DNA of 60,871 bases from positions 1-60,871 of the forward strand of contig CAUUDW010000006.1 in assembly GCA_963544155.1 (NCBI GenBank). The letters are read 5' to 3'. The stretch is from Nanoperiomorbus sp963544155. Lineage in GTDB: Bacteria > Patescibacteriota > Saccharimonadia > Saccharimonadales > Saccharimonadaceae. The notes beneath the pieces are model-generated. The model saw nothing but the letters and a program-made list of their open reading frames with translations. It did no database searches and was not told the DNA's origin. Position 1 is the stretch's first letter; each line of letters begins with the position of its first letter. The position numbers were made by a program, and so were the translations under genes. Below, in pieces: positions 16,273-24,866 of the stretch.

Positions 16273-17281
16273 TCAGTTGTCGCCCAGTGACCTGGCGTCA
16301 GGTAACGACCTGAAGAGGCTCTACTTTATCGTTAAACTTGACTCAAAGGTGATTGACAGTCGAGTGGCTCATATCTACGAACACTGCCTGGTAGAGCAGC
16401 TATCTGATTACCTACGTCGGGAGTACCGGACCAGGTTCCCCGGTATCTTCCTCAGCTATGGAGCCACTACCTTTCTCGGCTATATCATGTTTCAGTTTGC
16501 TACTAGGGACGAGCAAGCGATGGGCCCGGTTCGGCAGTTCTTTCGGCAGAGTCGCTCTGTACCTGAACCTGCGATATTGGAGCAGTGTCAGCGGAGTGTC
16601 GAAGCCGAAGTGGGTATGACTTATCAGATTGATGATAGGGCGAAGTTTCTGGGGATGATTCACTTACTGACTGGGCTTCATTTTACCGAATTAGCAACCG
16701 GTCGGCCGGTTTATAGCGCAGTGACACCGGTGCGCCGAGCTTACCATGCTCCTTGGCTGCGCCAGCGGCAGGCTAATCGGTCTTTTCGGCGGATGCGGAT
16801 CCACCTGGAGATCGCTGAGCCGAGCCTTAGTGACTATGTCATATTACTTAGCTTGACCGATCTACTGCGGGATTTGTGGCGGGAAGTGATGAATAGAACA
16901 GGAGCTTATACCCTTGAGCAATGGGTGGAAACTAATGGGGACAAGTTGGTGGTTAATCTGACTTACTTGGTGCATCGTGATATCAAGCGACGACAGCTAA
17001 CTAGCCAGCTGGGGCGAGCTTTATTGACTGAACTGAGCCGTGCTGAGCTAGATCGGTCGATTAGTGAGGTTAAGAGAGCTGGTTCGACTATCTTTTATCC
17101 CGATCAACTATATGACCTGACGGGTCGATTAATGACTACCGAGGTGGCACTAGAGAAGTGCTTGACTGTAGAAAATCTGCGTCAGGCGCTAGGGCGGTTA
17201 CGTCTAGCCGGAGTAGTCTACGAACCTCTTTCCAGAGAATATTATGGCTACGATAATCAAAGTAGTGAGTATCCGAGATAA
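16265..17281 (+). CDS. M16-type metallopeptidase with HxxEH, second pair, member 2
   Basis: The 338-residue protein carries HIYEH at residues 36-40, the inverted zinc motif HxxEH of the M16 (pitrilysin, MPP, PqqF-like) family. A glutamate 73-75 residues later (E113 or E115 in SVEAEVG) fits the distant third zinc ligand. The remainder has the weak alpha/beta pattern of the second M16 domain, ending TVENLRQALGRLRL as in its three neighbours. It is shorter than the usual 400-430 residues. It is the only gene of the four with an intact motif, so it is the probable catalytic subunit, paired with 15346-16272. Substrate unknown; the 52-residue peptide encoded just upstream is a candidate. Confidence 0.62.
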   Translation: MLDQLSPSDLASGNDLKRLYFIVKLDSKVIDSRVAHIYEHCLVEQLSDYLRREYRTRFPGIFLSYGATTFLGYIMFQFATRDEQAMGPVRQFFRQSRSVPEPAILEQCQRSVEAEVGMTYQIDDRAKFLGMIHLLTGLHFTELATGRPVYSAVTPVRRAYHAPWLRQRQANRSFRRMRIHLEIAEPSLSDYVILLSLTDLLRDLWREVMNRTGAYTLEQWVETNGDKLVVNLTYLVHRDIKRRQLTSQLGRALLTELSRAELDRSISEVKRAGSTIFYPDQLYDLTGRLMTTEVALEKCLTVENLRQALGRLRLAGVVYEPLSREYYGYDNQSSEYPR

Positions 17282-17325
17282 CACCCCGTGTTGCACGTAT
17301 TTAATAGGCATAACCGATTATGTTG

Positions 17326-17331
17326 TATAAT
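17326..17331 (+). promoter_or_regulatory. -10 box of the ftsA-like gene
   Basis: TATAAT ends 9 bases before ATG 17341, which again predicts a leaderless transcript. The -35 region is weak. Confidence 0.55.
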
Positions 17332-17340
17332 AGTTAGCAT

Positions 17341-18594
17341 ATGAAGCTTTTTTCACGGGTCGAGGAGACTGATCAGTATATCGTCGCCTTAGATATCGGG
17401 ACGGTCTACACTAAGGCTCTGATCGCTAAACTGATCGATGATAAGCTGAGGGTAGTCGGAGTTGGTCGGGCCCGCCAAGAGACGGGTAACATGTTTGGTG
17501 GAGCTATTGCTGATATCACTGGCGTAGTCAAGAACTGTGAGGTAGCGCTGGCCAAAGCAGAGGACCAGGCCGGTGTCCAGGCTAAGAAGGTGGTGATTGG
17601 CATCGCCGGCGAGTTCGTTAAGGGGATTACTTCAACCATTCGTTATAAACGTCCTAATCCGGATCATCAGCTGAGTGAAGCGGAGATGCAGCTGATCATT
17701 GACAAGGTGCAAGAGAGGGCCGCCACTAAGGCGCAGAAGCAGATTGCCTTTGAGACGGGTAATCCTGATGTCGAGGTCAAGCTGGTTAATGCTGCTATCG
17801 TTAGTATTCATATCGACGGCTACAAGGTTAGTAACCCGATCGGCTTTCAGGGTAAAGACGTGGCGATCCAGATCTACACTGCATTTGCACCGATGGTTCA
17901 TATCGGGGCGCTGGAGCGGACGGCAACTGAGCTAAACTTAGAGCTGGTGGCGGTGGCAGCTGAGCCCTTCGCAGTGGCTCGGGCGGTACTAGGGACAGAT
18001 GAGAGTCCCAACTATACAGCGATATTGTGTGATGTCGGCGGTGGTAGTACTGATATCGCCGTAGTCAATGACGGCGGGGTGGAGGGCACTAAGTGCTTTG
18101 GCGTGGCCGGTCGATCCTTCACTAAGACGATCAGTGGCGACTTAAGTATTGGCTATGAGGCTGCCGAGAAGCTCAAGCTTAATATTGACGGAGGCAAGAT
18201 CAAGCCTAACGTACTCCGGACGGTCAATGAATCGATCGATAATACTCTAGATGTCTGGATCAGCGGTGTGCAGCTGGCGCTGAGCGAGTTTGATGCCATT
18301 GACCATTTGCCGAATAAGTTCTTGCTCTGTGGTGGCGGTTCGTCGCTGGGCGCTTTGGTTGATCGGCTGGAGACTTCAAATTGGTACAAGGACTTACCTT
18401 TCTCAAGACGACCGATCATCAAGCACGTTCGCCCTAGCGATGTATCAGGCATAGAGGATGAGACTGGCGAGATCACTGACCACACTCTGATTACCGCCCT
18501 GGGGCTTTTGCGAGTAGGCTATGATACAATGGAGTCAGTCACGGGGACGAAGGAGACGTTCCGAGATAAAATAGATAGAGTACTAAGGATATAA
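17341..18594 (+). CDS. ftsA: FtsA/PilM-like actin-fold ATPase
   Basis: The 417-residue protein has the actin-like ATPase motifs: phosphate 1 ALDIGTVYTK (about 16-25), phosphate 2 DVGGGSTDIA (about 229-238) and adenosine motif LLCGGGSSLGAL. An SHS2-like insertion region lies between. The FtsA family tethers FtsZ to the membrane; PilM is a related relative in type IV pili, so either role is possible from sequence alone. The C-terminal DKIDRVLRI could be a short amphipathic anchor as in FtsA. It starts a run of five genes (this one, baseplate-J-like, ruvX, mltG, LysM-CHAP) linked by 1-4 base gaps or overlaps up to mltG. Confidence 0.7.
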   Translation: MKLFSRVEETDQYIVALDIGTVYTKALIAKLIDDKLRVVGVGRARQETGNMFGGAIADITGVVKNCEVALAKAEDQAGVQAKKVVIGIAGEFVKGITSTIRYKRPNPDHQLSEAEMQLIIDKVQERAATKAQKQIAFETGNPDVEVKLVNAAIVSIHIDGYKVSNPIGFQGKDVAIQIYTAFAPMVHIGALERTATELNLELVAVAAEPFAVARAVLGTDESPNYTAILCDVGGGSTDIAVVNDGGVEGTKCFGVAGRSFTKTISGDLSIGYEAAEKLKLNIDGGKIKPNVLRTVNESIDNTLDVWISGVQLALSEFDAIDHLPNKFLLCGGGSSLGALVDRLETSNWYKDLPFSRRPIIKHVRPSDVSGIEDETGEITDHTLITALGLLRVGYDTMESVTGTKETFRDKIDRVLRI

Positions 18595-18595
18595 G

Positions 18596-20365
18596 ATGGC
18601 GAAGCTTGATAGTCAGAGAGTCAAGGTCAGAGTAGCGAAGCGAGGGCGAGATGATACGCCGAGTTCCGGCTTGCAGGGTCGGGGCCTAGTCTACATTGAT
18701 ACCGATGATGACGTGACTTCTATCGTAGGCAAGATTAAGGCTGCCAAAGAGACGGTGGTAGCGCTAGTGCCACCTAAGCGCATCGGAGTATTACAGAGCG
18801 CAGTTAACCTGAAGCTATTACAACGAGCAGCTAAGCTGGCGCATAAGCGTCTCAGTATCGTCACCCTGGATAAGGCGCTGACCAACTTAGCCTCCGGCCT
18901 AGCTATTCCGGTGGCTAAGAACATCAATGCTCAGGCGAGATTACTGGAAGTTGATAACGTCGATGATGACGATGATGACATCATTGACGGGCGCAATGAA
19001 GCGATTGGCAGGCTGGATGACGTTGCCAGAGAGTCAGCGGGAGAGCGGATGGATGATGATATATCCGTGGCCGTGGCGGCTATCGAGACGGACGATCATA
19101 TCAAGAACGACGCTGATGGTGACGGCGTGGCTGACGATGAAGCTCCTGGAACGACGAAGCGGCCGACCGGTAAGCGGATCAAGATCCCCGATATCGGCGA
19201 TCTGAGAAAGAAAATCCTTCTAATTGGTGGCGGGGCAGTATTGTTGATTGGGCTAATCGTCTGGGCGCTCGTTATTGCTCCTCAGGCAGTTATTACTATC
19301 AAGGCGAAAACAACTGCTGTTGATATTGAGCGGACGCTTAACTTAGTGCCGTCCGGCGAGCGTAATGACGAGCAGGGTATTCTACCCCCGGTCATCAAGC
19401 AAAAGAAAGCTAACGAGATAGTACAGTTCAACGCTACCGGTACTAAAGAAGTTGGCACCAAGGCGACCGGCACAGTGGCTTTTTGCTATAACGCTACCCC
19501 TAATGATTCCTATAGCGACACACCTAAGAAGAATAGTATCACCATTGAAGCTGGTACCAGATTGTATGCTAGTGGCATGCAGTTTACGACTGACGGCGAT
19601 GTAACAGTTATTGGTGGTAAAGATGCTTCGGGGGAGTGTAAGACTTATCATAGCGTCAAGGCGACAGCGGTGAACATCGGTCCTGAAGGTAATATCGAGA
19701 AGAATACCGCCCTGTCTGTCTCAGGCTACTCTTCCAGTAAAGTGACAGCCCTGGCTAAAGTGACCTTCAGTGGTGGTAACAAACAAACGGTTAAGGTGGT
19801 ATCGCAAGCTGACGTCGATACAGCGGTGGCGGCGTTAAAGAAAAAAGGCGATAGTAATGCCGCTAAGAAGGATCTGGCTAGTCAAATGTCCGGTTCGGTA
19901 GTAACTATTGGTAATAGCTTTAGCGTTGGGCAGAGCGAGGTCAAAGTCTCGCCGGCAGTGGGCGAGCAATCGTCCGGTCAAGCGACCGCTAGTATGGAAA
20001 TTACCTACACCCTGATGGGGGTTAGTCGGGGTGATCTAAAGGGGATGTTGTCCCACCAGCTGAATAGTAAAAAACGCCCTGACCAGAAGATTTATAGTGA
20101 TGGCGTTAAAGAAATAGCGTTTAGCGGCTTCGCTCCGGCTCAGAATGGCTATGTAGTTGCTATTAAGACTACCGGTAAGTTGGGACCGCAAGTGGATGAG
20201 GCTAGCGCCAAACGCCAAGCGACAGGTCGTAAATCAGAGGAGGTTAAGTCACTGCTCAAGCAGACCGAGGGTGTTAGTGATGTCAACGTAGCGTTGTCAC
20301 CCTTCTGGGTTAGTCGGGTGCCAGCTGTGAATAAGATAAAGGTTGTTTATACGGTCGATCAATGA
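18596..20365 (+). CDS. Baseplate-J-like single-pass membrane protein
   Basis: The 589-residue protein has an N-terminal cytosolic domain of the kind seen in CPR proteins (DDVTSIVGKIKAAKE, then VALVPPKRIGVLQSAVNLKLL), an acidic linker rich in aspartate (about 120-180), one membrane segment (about 205-228) and a large external part of about 350 residues with repeated beta-rich modules (GTKEVGTKATGTVAF). Proteins like this are often annotated as baseplate J/gp47 domain proteins. Their role is not established; the place between ftsA-like and ruvX-mltG suggests the cell envelope. It starts 1 base after the ftsA-like stop, and its TGA overlaps the ruvX ATG. Confidence 0.7.
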   Translation: MAKLDSQRVKVRVAKRGRDDTPSSGLQGRGLVYIDTDDDVTSIVGKIKAAKETVVALVPPKRIGVLQSAVNLKLLQRAAKLAHKRLSIVTLDKALTNLASGLAIPVAKNINAQARLLEVDNVDDDDDDIIDGRNEAIGRLDDVARESAGERMDDDISVAVAAIETDDHIKNDADGDGVADDEAPGTTKRPTGKRIKIPDIGDLRKKILLIGGGAVLLIGLIVWALVIAPQAVITIKAKTTAVDIERTLNLVPSGERNDEQGILPPVIKQKKANEIVQFNATGTKEVGTKATGTVAFCYNATPNDSYSDTPKKNSITIEAGTRLYASGMQFTTDGDVTVIGGKDASGECKTYHSVKATAVNIGPEGNIEKNTALSVSGYSSSKVTALAKVTFSGGNKQTVKVVSQADVDTAVAALKKKGDSNAAKKDLASQMSGSVVTIGNSFSVGQSEVKVSPAVGEQSSGQATASMEITYTLMGVSRGDLKGMLSHQLNSKKRPDQKIYSDGVKEIAFSGFAPAQNGYVVAIKTTGKLGPQVDEASAKRQATGRKSEEVKSLLKQTEGVSDVNVALSPFWVSRVPAVNKIKVVYTVDQ

Positions 20366-20805
20366 AGCAGCTGGAACGATTAATGGCGCTGGATGTCGGG
20401 GCTCGACGAATTGGTGTTGCTTTTGGTGACAATGAAGTTAAACTAGCCTCGCCGGCTAAAGCGGTTGAGAATGACGGGCAGGCTCTGGCTGAGATCTGTC
20501 GTTTGGTCGTAAACCACCGGATCAAGACAGTGGTGGTTGGTCTGCCTCGCAATGCCGAGGGGCTGGAGACTAAGCAGAGTGAATATTGTCGTCAGTTTGC
20601 AGATGATCTGGGGGATGCTATGTCGGTTAACTCCATTCGGGACGTTGAAGTGGTTTTTCAGGATGAGAGTTTAACATCCGTTCAGGCAGAGGCGATGCTT
20701 CGTCGAGACAAGAAGCACTTTAAGGAGCAAATGTTGCGAGACGGCACGCTGGATAGTCAAGCAGCGGTGGTTATATTGACTGATTATCTAGGTGGGGTGA
20801 AATAA
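20362..20805 (+). CDS. ruvX: RuvX/YqgF-family Holliday-junction resolvase-like nuclease
   Basis: The 147-residue protein of the RNase H fold: LALDVGARRIGVAFGD at the N-terminus carries the first catalytic aspartate, VVVGLPRNAEG is the second strand motif, VVFQDESLTSVQAE the glutamate motif, and LDSQAAVVILTDYL the C-terminal aspartate motif. The family includes a pre-16S rRNA nuclease (YqgF) and is also called RuvX. Start and upstream stop overlap as ATGA. Length is typical (about 140). Confidence 0.9.
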   Translation: MKQLERLMALDVGARRIGVAFGDNEVKLASPAKAVENDGQALAEICRLVVNHRIKTVVVGLPRNAEGLETKQSEYCRQFADDLGDAMSVNSIRDVEVVFQDESLTSVQAEAMLRRDKKHFKEQMLRDGTLDSQAAVVILTDYLGGVK

Positions 20806-20808
20806 GGT

Positions 20809-22020
20809 ATGAAGATAGAGGTGGGCAAGCTTAAGCCGGGTCATAAACGGGTGAATGTCAGTCAGGTCAAGCGACGACCGTCATTTGAGATAGCGAACGA
20901 CTTCATGGAGCTTAACTTTAAGCCAATTATCGAAGCGGAGACTGAGGCAACGCTGAGTCGAGGTGAGCTGAGGCGTCGGCGCCGTCAGCAAAAGCGTCAA
21001 GCTCGGCGGGGCAGACATAGTATCTTGCGTAACAGCGCAGTCATCGCAGCGATCTTCATTGTTATTGCCGTTGCGACCGTCTTTGTTTGGTGGTGTAGCT
21101 CGTCCGAGCCGGTCAATGCAGCAGATAAGAGCGTCCGACAGTTCGTTATTGATAAGGGCGCTACTACTGAAGAAGTGGCTAATGCTCTCCAGAAGGCGGG
21201 CTTTATTCGCAATACTCTGGCTTTTCGAATCTATAAGCGTCTTCATGGCGGGGATATCCAGGCGGGCACACATATGCTTAGTCCGAGCTACGGTATGACC
21301 AAGATTGTTGATAAGCTAGCCACCGCCGATAGTGATGAGGTTGACATTCAGATACCGCCCGGGCTGACTCTTAACGAGCTAAAAGAGGTCTTTAAGGGCT
21401 ACGACTATACCGATGCTGAGATAGAGAAGGCGTTATCAGCTCATTATGACAATCCGATCTTAGCTGACAAACCCGATAATGCCGGCCTGGAAGGCTACCT
21501 CTACCCCGATACTTACCGGGTGCTGGCCGGTGATGGGCTGGATAAGGTGATCAAGAAAGCACTTAACCAACTGGCGCTGGTCAGTAGTCGTAACAATCTC
21601 AAGGTTAAATTTGCCGGGCGGGGGCTAAGCTTTTATCAAGGCATTACGCTAGCCTCAATCGTGACCAAGGAGGTTAAGAACCAAGCTGATCAGAAGCTGG
21701 TAGCTAGCGTCTTTTACAATCGTTTAGAGGCGGGGATGAATCTGGGCTCGGACGTGACATTCCAGTACGCCTACAAGATGGGGATGTGCAATACCAACTC
21801 GCCTGACTGTACTTCGACTTATAATACCCGCAATAATCCGGGGCTACCGCCCGGACCAATCGCCAATCCTAGTCTGAGTGCTATGCTGGCGGTGGCGGAG
21901 CCTCCGGCGAGTGGCTACTATTACTTTGTGGCCGGCGAAGATGGCAAGACATATTTCTCGGAGACGGCTGACCAGCACAATCAGGCCGTGGCTGACCACT
22001 GTGGCAAGCTGTGCAGGTAG
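20809..22020 (+). CDS. mltG: Endolytic murein transglycosylase MltG
   Basis: The 403-residue membrane-anchored enzyme cuts nascent glycan strands. A basic cytosolic region (RRRRRQQKRQARRG-like) precedes a membrane segment at about 78-100. The YceG domain includes a LysM-like subdomain (QFVIDKGATTEEVANALQ) and the catalytic region LASIVTKEV with the active glutamate, then NPGLPPGPIANPS and FSETADQHNQAV. It is 3 bases after ruvX, a pairing common in Gram-positive bacteria. It sets glycan length during growth or division together with the FtsA-like protein. Confidence 0.93.
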   Translation: MKIEVGKLKPGHKRVNVSQVKRRPSFEIANDFMELNFKPIIEAETEATLSRGELRRRRRQQKRQARRGRHSILRNSAVIAAIFIVIAVATVFVWWCSSSEPVNAADKSVRQFVIDKGATTEEVANALQKAGFIRNTLAFRIYKRLHGGDIQAGTHMLSPSYGMTKIVDKLATADSDEVDIQIPPGLTLNELKEVFKGYDYTDAEIEKALSAHYDNPILADKPDNAGLEGYLYPDTYRVLAGDGLDKVIKKALNQLALVSSRNNLKVKFAGRGLSFYQGITLASIVTKEVKNQADQKLVASVFYNRLEAGMNLGSDVTFQYAYKMGMCNTNSPDCTSTYNTRNNPGLPPGPIANPSLSAMLAVAEPPASGYYYFVAGEDGKTYFSETADQHNQAVADHCGKLCR

Positions 22021-22064
22021 CTTTCGCTACTACTGTCGATAGCTTACTCCACCCCTAAAGAGCA

Positions 22065-22094
22065 TTGACACAACTACCTCCGGCTTGCTATAAT
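22065..22094 (+). promoter_or_regulatory. Strong promoter of the LysM-CHAP gene
   Basis: TTGACA (22065-22070), an 18-base spacer and TATAAT (22089-22094) with an extended TGC just before it. The predicted start is about 22 bases before the ATG. It is the closest match to consensus in the window. Confidence 0.8.
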
Positions 22095-22123
22095 CAATAG
22101 CGATTTAATCTAAATCACGAGCT

Positions 22124-23377
22124 ATGACTGATCGTAATTTAATTAATTCTTCCAGCGAGAGAATCAAATCAAAGGCAAGTGGACGGAGCAAGAAGTTTCT
22201 ACAGCGGGCTTCTTACATCGCCGTCTTCATACTGGTACTGACGTTAGTCGCTACGAGTTACACTCATGCTGACTCTATCACCCAGGTTAGCCTGCCGGGT
22301 GTGTCGACTAGCAATTCTATTGACGTTAATATCTTACAAGGTCAGAAAGTTGGCCAGGTTAACCAGTCTAATGCTGTCGCTACCAGCTTGGCTGACAATA
22401 CCGGCGGGCAGCTGGCGGGCGGAGCGGTAACGACAGGCTCGACTACGGCTGATGATGTCAAGTCGGCTAATATCGCTTCGGCGGTGGCGTCGGTGACTAA
22501 TCTGTCGTCATCAAATAGCGTTTCCAGTAATGCAGAGTCGGTTAACGTGAGTGCCGAGATGGCGCAGGCTGATGCTACTAGTGTTAGCAAACAGCAGATT
22601 GTGGCACCGACGACTGAGTCAAAGGCTTTGGCGACTTACGTGGTGAAGGAAGGTGACTCGGCAGAGACGATCGCTAAAGCGCATGGCGTCTCAGCCCAGA
22701 CTATCCGCTGGGCCAATGGCCTTAAGACTGATGCTATGGCGGTTGGCTCGACTATCACTATCCCGGCTGTCGATGGCGTAGTCTATACCGTCAAAGACGG
22801 TGATAACCTGAAGGCACTGGCTGATAAATACAAGTCGTCTACTGAGTCGATTACCAATATCAATAACCTAAATAGCGACAAAGTGGCGACGGGTACGGCT
22901 ATTCTTTTGCCGGATGGTGTCTTACCTGAAGAAGAGCGCCCGGAGTATGTTGCGCCTCAAGCTAGACGGCGTTATGGGCGGAGTTCGTACTCGTACGGTT
23001 ATAATAATGATTCGTCTGGTGTCAGCACGACTCTAGGCTTCTATGTGCCAATTGTCAGTGGTAACCGCTATGCCTATGGTTACTGTACCTGGTATGCCTA
23101 TAATCGCCGAGTTCAGCTGGGGCTACCGGTCAGTGGCGGTTGGGGTAATGCCAATACCTGGGATAGTGGAGCGAGAGCTTCGGGGCTTCTGGTTGACCAC
23201 ATTCCGTCAGTTGGGGCTATTTTCCAGACCAAGTCCGGCTACTACGGTCACGTCGGTATCGTCGAGCGAGTTAATCCCGATGGTAGTGTCTTCGTCAGTG
23301 AGATGAACTACGCCGGTTGGAATGTCCGATCGACCAGAACCATCCATAATCTAGCGGGCTACAAGTTTATTCACTAG
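22124..23377 (+). CDS. Secreted peptidoglycan hydrolase with two LysM and a CHAP domain
   Basis: The 417-residue protein has a basic start, a hydrophobic segment ASYIAVFILVLTLVATS (signal or anchor, about 29-46), a Ser/Ala/Val-rich linker, LysM 1 (YVVKEGDSAETIAKAHGV...ITIPA, about 170-215), LysM 2 (YTVKDGDNLKALADKY, about 223-268) and a C-terminal CHAP domain. The CHAP nucleophile is the cysteine in YGYCTWYA (about C321) and its histidine is in GYYGHVGIVE. Such proteins bind glycan and cut peptide cross-links, here probably during cell separation. It has its own strong promoter. Confidence 0.88.
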   Translation: MTDRNLINSSSERIKSKASGRSKKFLQRASYIAVFILVLTLVATSYTHADSITQVSLPGVSTSNSIDVNILQGQKVGQVNQSNAVATSLADNTGGQLAGGAVTTGSTTADDVKSANIASAVASVTNLSSSNSVSSNAESVNVSAEMAQADATSVSKQQIVAPTTESKALATYVVKEGDSAETIAKAHGVSAQTIRWANGLKTDAMAVGSTITIPAVDGVVYTVKDGDNLKALADKYKSSTESITNINNLNSDKVATGTAILLPDGVLPEEERPEYVAPQARRRYGRSSYSYGYNNDSSGVSTTLGFYVPIVSGNRYAYGYCTWYAYNRRVQLGLPVSGGWGNANTWDSGARASGLLVDHIPSVGAIFQTKSGYYGHVGIVERVNPDGSVFVSEMNYAGWNVRSTRTIHNLAGYKFIH

Positions 23378-23383
23378 GGGTTC

Positions 23384-24808
23384 ATGCGGACGTTCTTCTT
23401 TTATGATCTGGAGACGTCCGGATTTAGCGCCAGGTACGACCGGATCATGCAGTTTGCCGGTCAGCGAACTAACGATGAGCTTGAGCTGATCGGTCAGCCG
23501 GTTAACCTACTGGTCAAGCTGACCGATGATATCTTACCTTCGCCGGGGGCGGTCTTAACTACTCATATTACACCGCAAATGACGGTAGCTGACGGTATCA
23601 GCGAGGCGGACTTTTGCCGTTACTTTCTAGAGCAGGTTGCTATACCGGATACAACCATCCTGGGATATAACAGTACGAGGTTTGACGATGAGTTTATCCG
23701 TCATACCCTGTGGCGCAATTTTCATGATCCTTATCAGTGGGCATGGGCAGAGGGTCGTGACCGCTGGGATCTGCTGGATGTGGCTCGGCTGGTACGAGCA
23801 TTGCGCCCGGAGGGAATTAACTGGCCAACTAAGCGGGTAGCGGAGACGGATCAGCTGATTACTACGGTCAATCTGGTAGATATGGCGAAATGTAACGGCT
23901 TTGAGAATGACAATGCTCATGATGCCCTGGCTGATGTCAAGGCGCTGATTAACCTGGCGAGGCTACTACGTCAGAGCCAGCCGACAATGTGGCGCTACTT
24001 GCTGGATCACCACGACAAGCACTCGGTGCTTAATATCATTACCCCCGGTCAGCCTAAGCCGTTTGTCTATGCCAGTGGTCGCTACTCGTCGAGCTGCCAG
24101 AAGACGACGGTGGCAACGGTGATTGCTGAAGGGCGTACCCCGAATAGCTATCTAGTTTGGGACCTGCGTTATGATCCGGTTGATTTCACCTCGCTCAGTG
24201 AGGCGGAGATACTCAGTAATCTGACAGCAGATCGGGCGACTAGACGACAGGATGATTTCGTCCCTATACCGATTAAGGAGCTGAGTATCAACAAGTGTCC
24301 CGCAGTAGCGCCTCTGGGGGTGCTGGACTCAGCTTCGGAAGTTCGGATTAGCTTGAGTCGAACTGAGGCAATGAAGCATTATCATCAGCTAAATAGTCAA
24401 GCCGGCTTAATCAAACGACTGACTAAGGCTTGGTGCAAGCGCCCCGCCTTTCCGCCGGCTGGTGATGTCGAAGGTAAGCTGTATGACAGCTTCACGCCTA
24501 AGAGTGATCAGGCGAAGATTCGTCTAGTCGCTGCGGCTGATTCAACCGGTCTGGCTGATTTACACCCCAACTTTACCGACGAACGGTTGGACGAATTGCT
24601 TTTTCGCTACAAGGCTCGCCAATACCCGACTAGTTTGTCAGAGTCGGAGGAAAAACGTTGGCAGAAGCTTCGTCGAGCCAAACTGGAGCGGGAGTTGCCG
24701 GCTTATCTGTCAGAGCTGAGCAAGCTGGCGAGTAGTCCGGCAGCGGATCAGTTTATCTTAGAAGAACTTCAGCTATGGGCGGAGTCAATTGCACCGGTTG
24801 ACTACTAG
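23384..24808 (+). CDS. sbcB: Exodeoxyribonuclease I
   Basis: The 474-residue 3'-5' single-strand DNA exonuclease has nearly the length of the E. coli enzyme. The DEDDh residues are visible: D8 and E10 in FYDLETSG, the aspartate of NSTRFDDEFIRH, and the last His/Asp in NAHDALADVKAL. RWDLLDVARLVRALRPEGINWP is a strong family signature. SbcB works in mismatch repair and recombination, and in donor-DNA handling; the window also has ComEC, UvrA and UvrB. The start ATG is 7 bases after the previous stop. Confidence 0.95.
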   Translation: MRTFFFYDLETSGFSARYDRIMQFAGQRTNDELELIGQPVNLLVKLTDDILPSPGAVLTTHITPQMTVADGISEADFCRYFLEQVAIPDTTILGYNSTRFDDEFIRHTLWRNFHDPYQWAWAEGRDRWDLLDVARLVRALRPEGINWPTKRVAETDQLITTVNLVDMAKCNGFENDNAHDALADVKALINLARLLRQSQPTMWRYLLDHHDKHSVLNIITPGQPKPFVYASGRYSSSCQKTTVATVIAEGRTPNSYLVWDLRYDPVDFTSLSEAEILSNLTADRATRRQDDFVPIPIKELSINKCPAVAPLGVLDSASEVRISLSRTEAMKHYHQLNSQAGLIKRLTKAWCKRPAFPPAGDVEGKLYDSFTPKSDQAKIRLVAAADSTGLADLHPNFTDERLDELLFRYKARQYPTSLSESEEKRWQKLRRAKLERELPAYLSELSKLASSPAADQFILEELQLWAESIAPVDY

Positions 24809-24866
24809 TCGCCGTTCAGCTACTTGCCAGCCCCGATATGCTTGTGTTAATTTATTAGGTAAGTAC

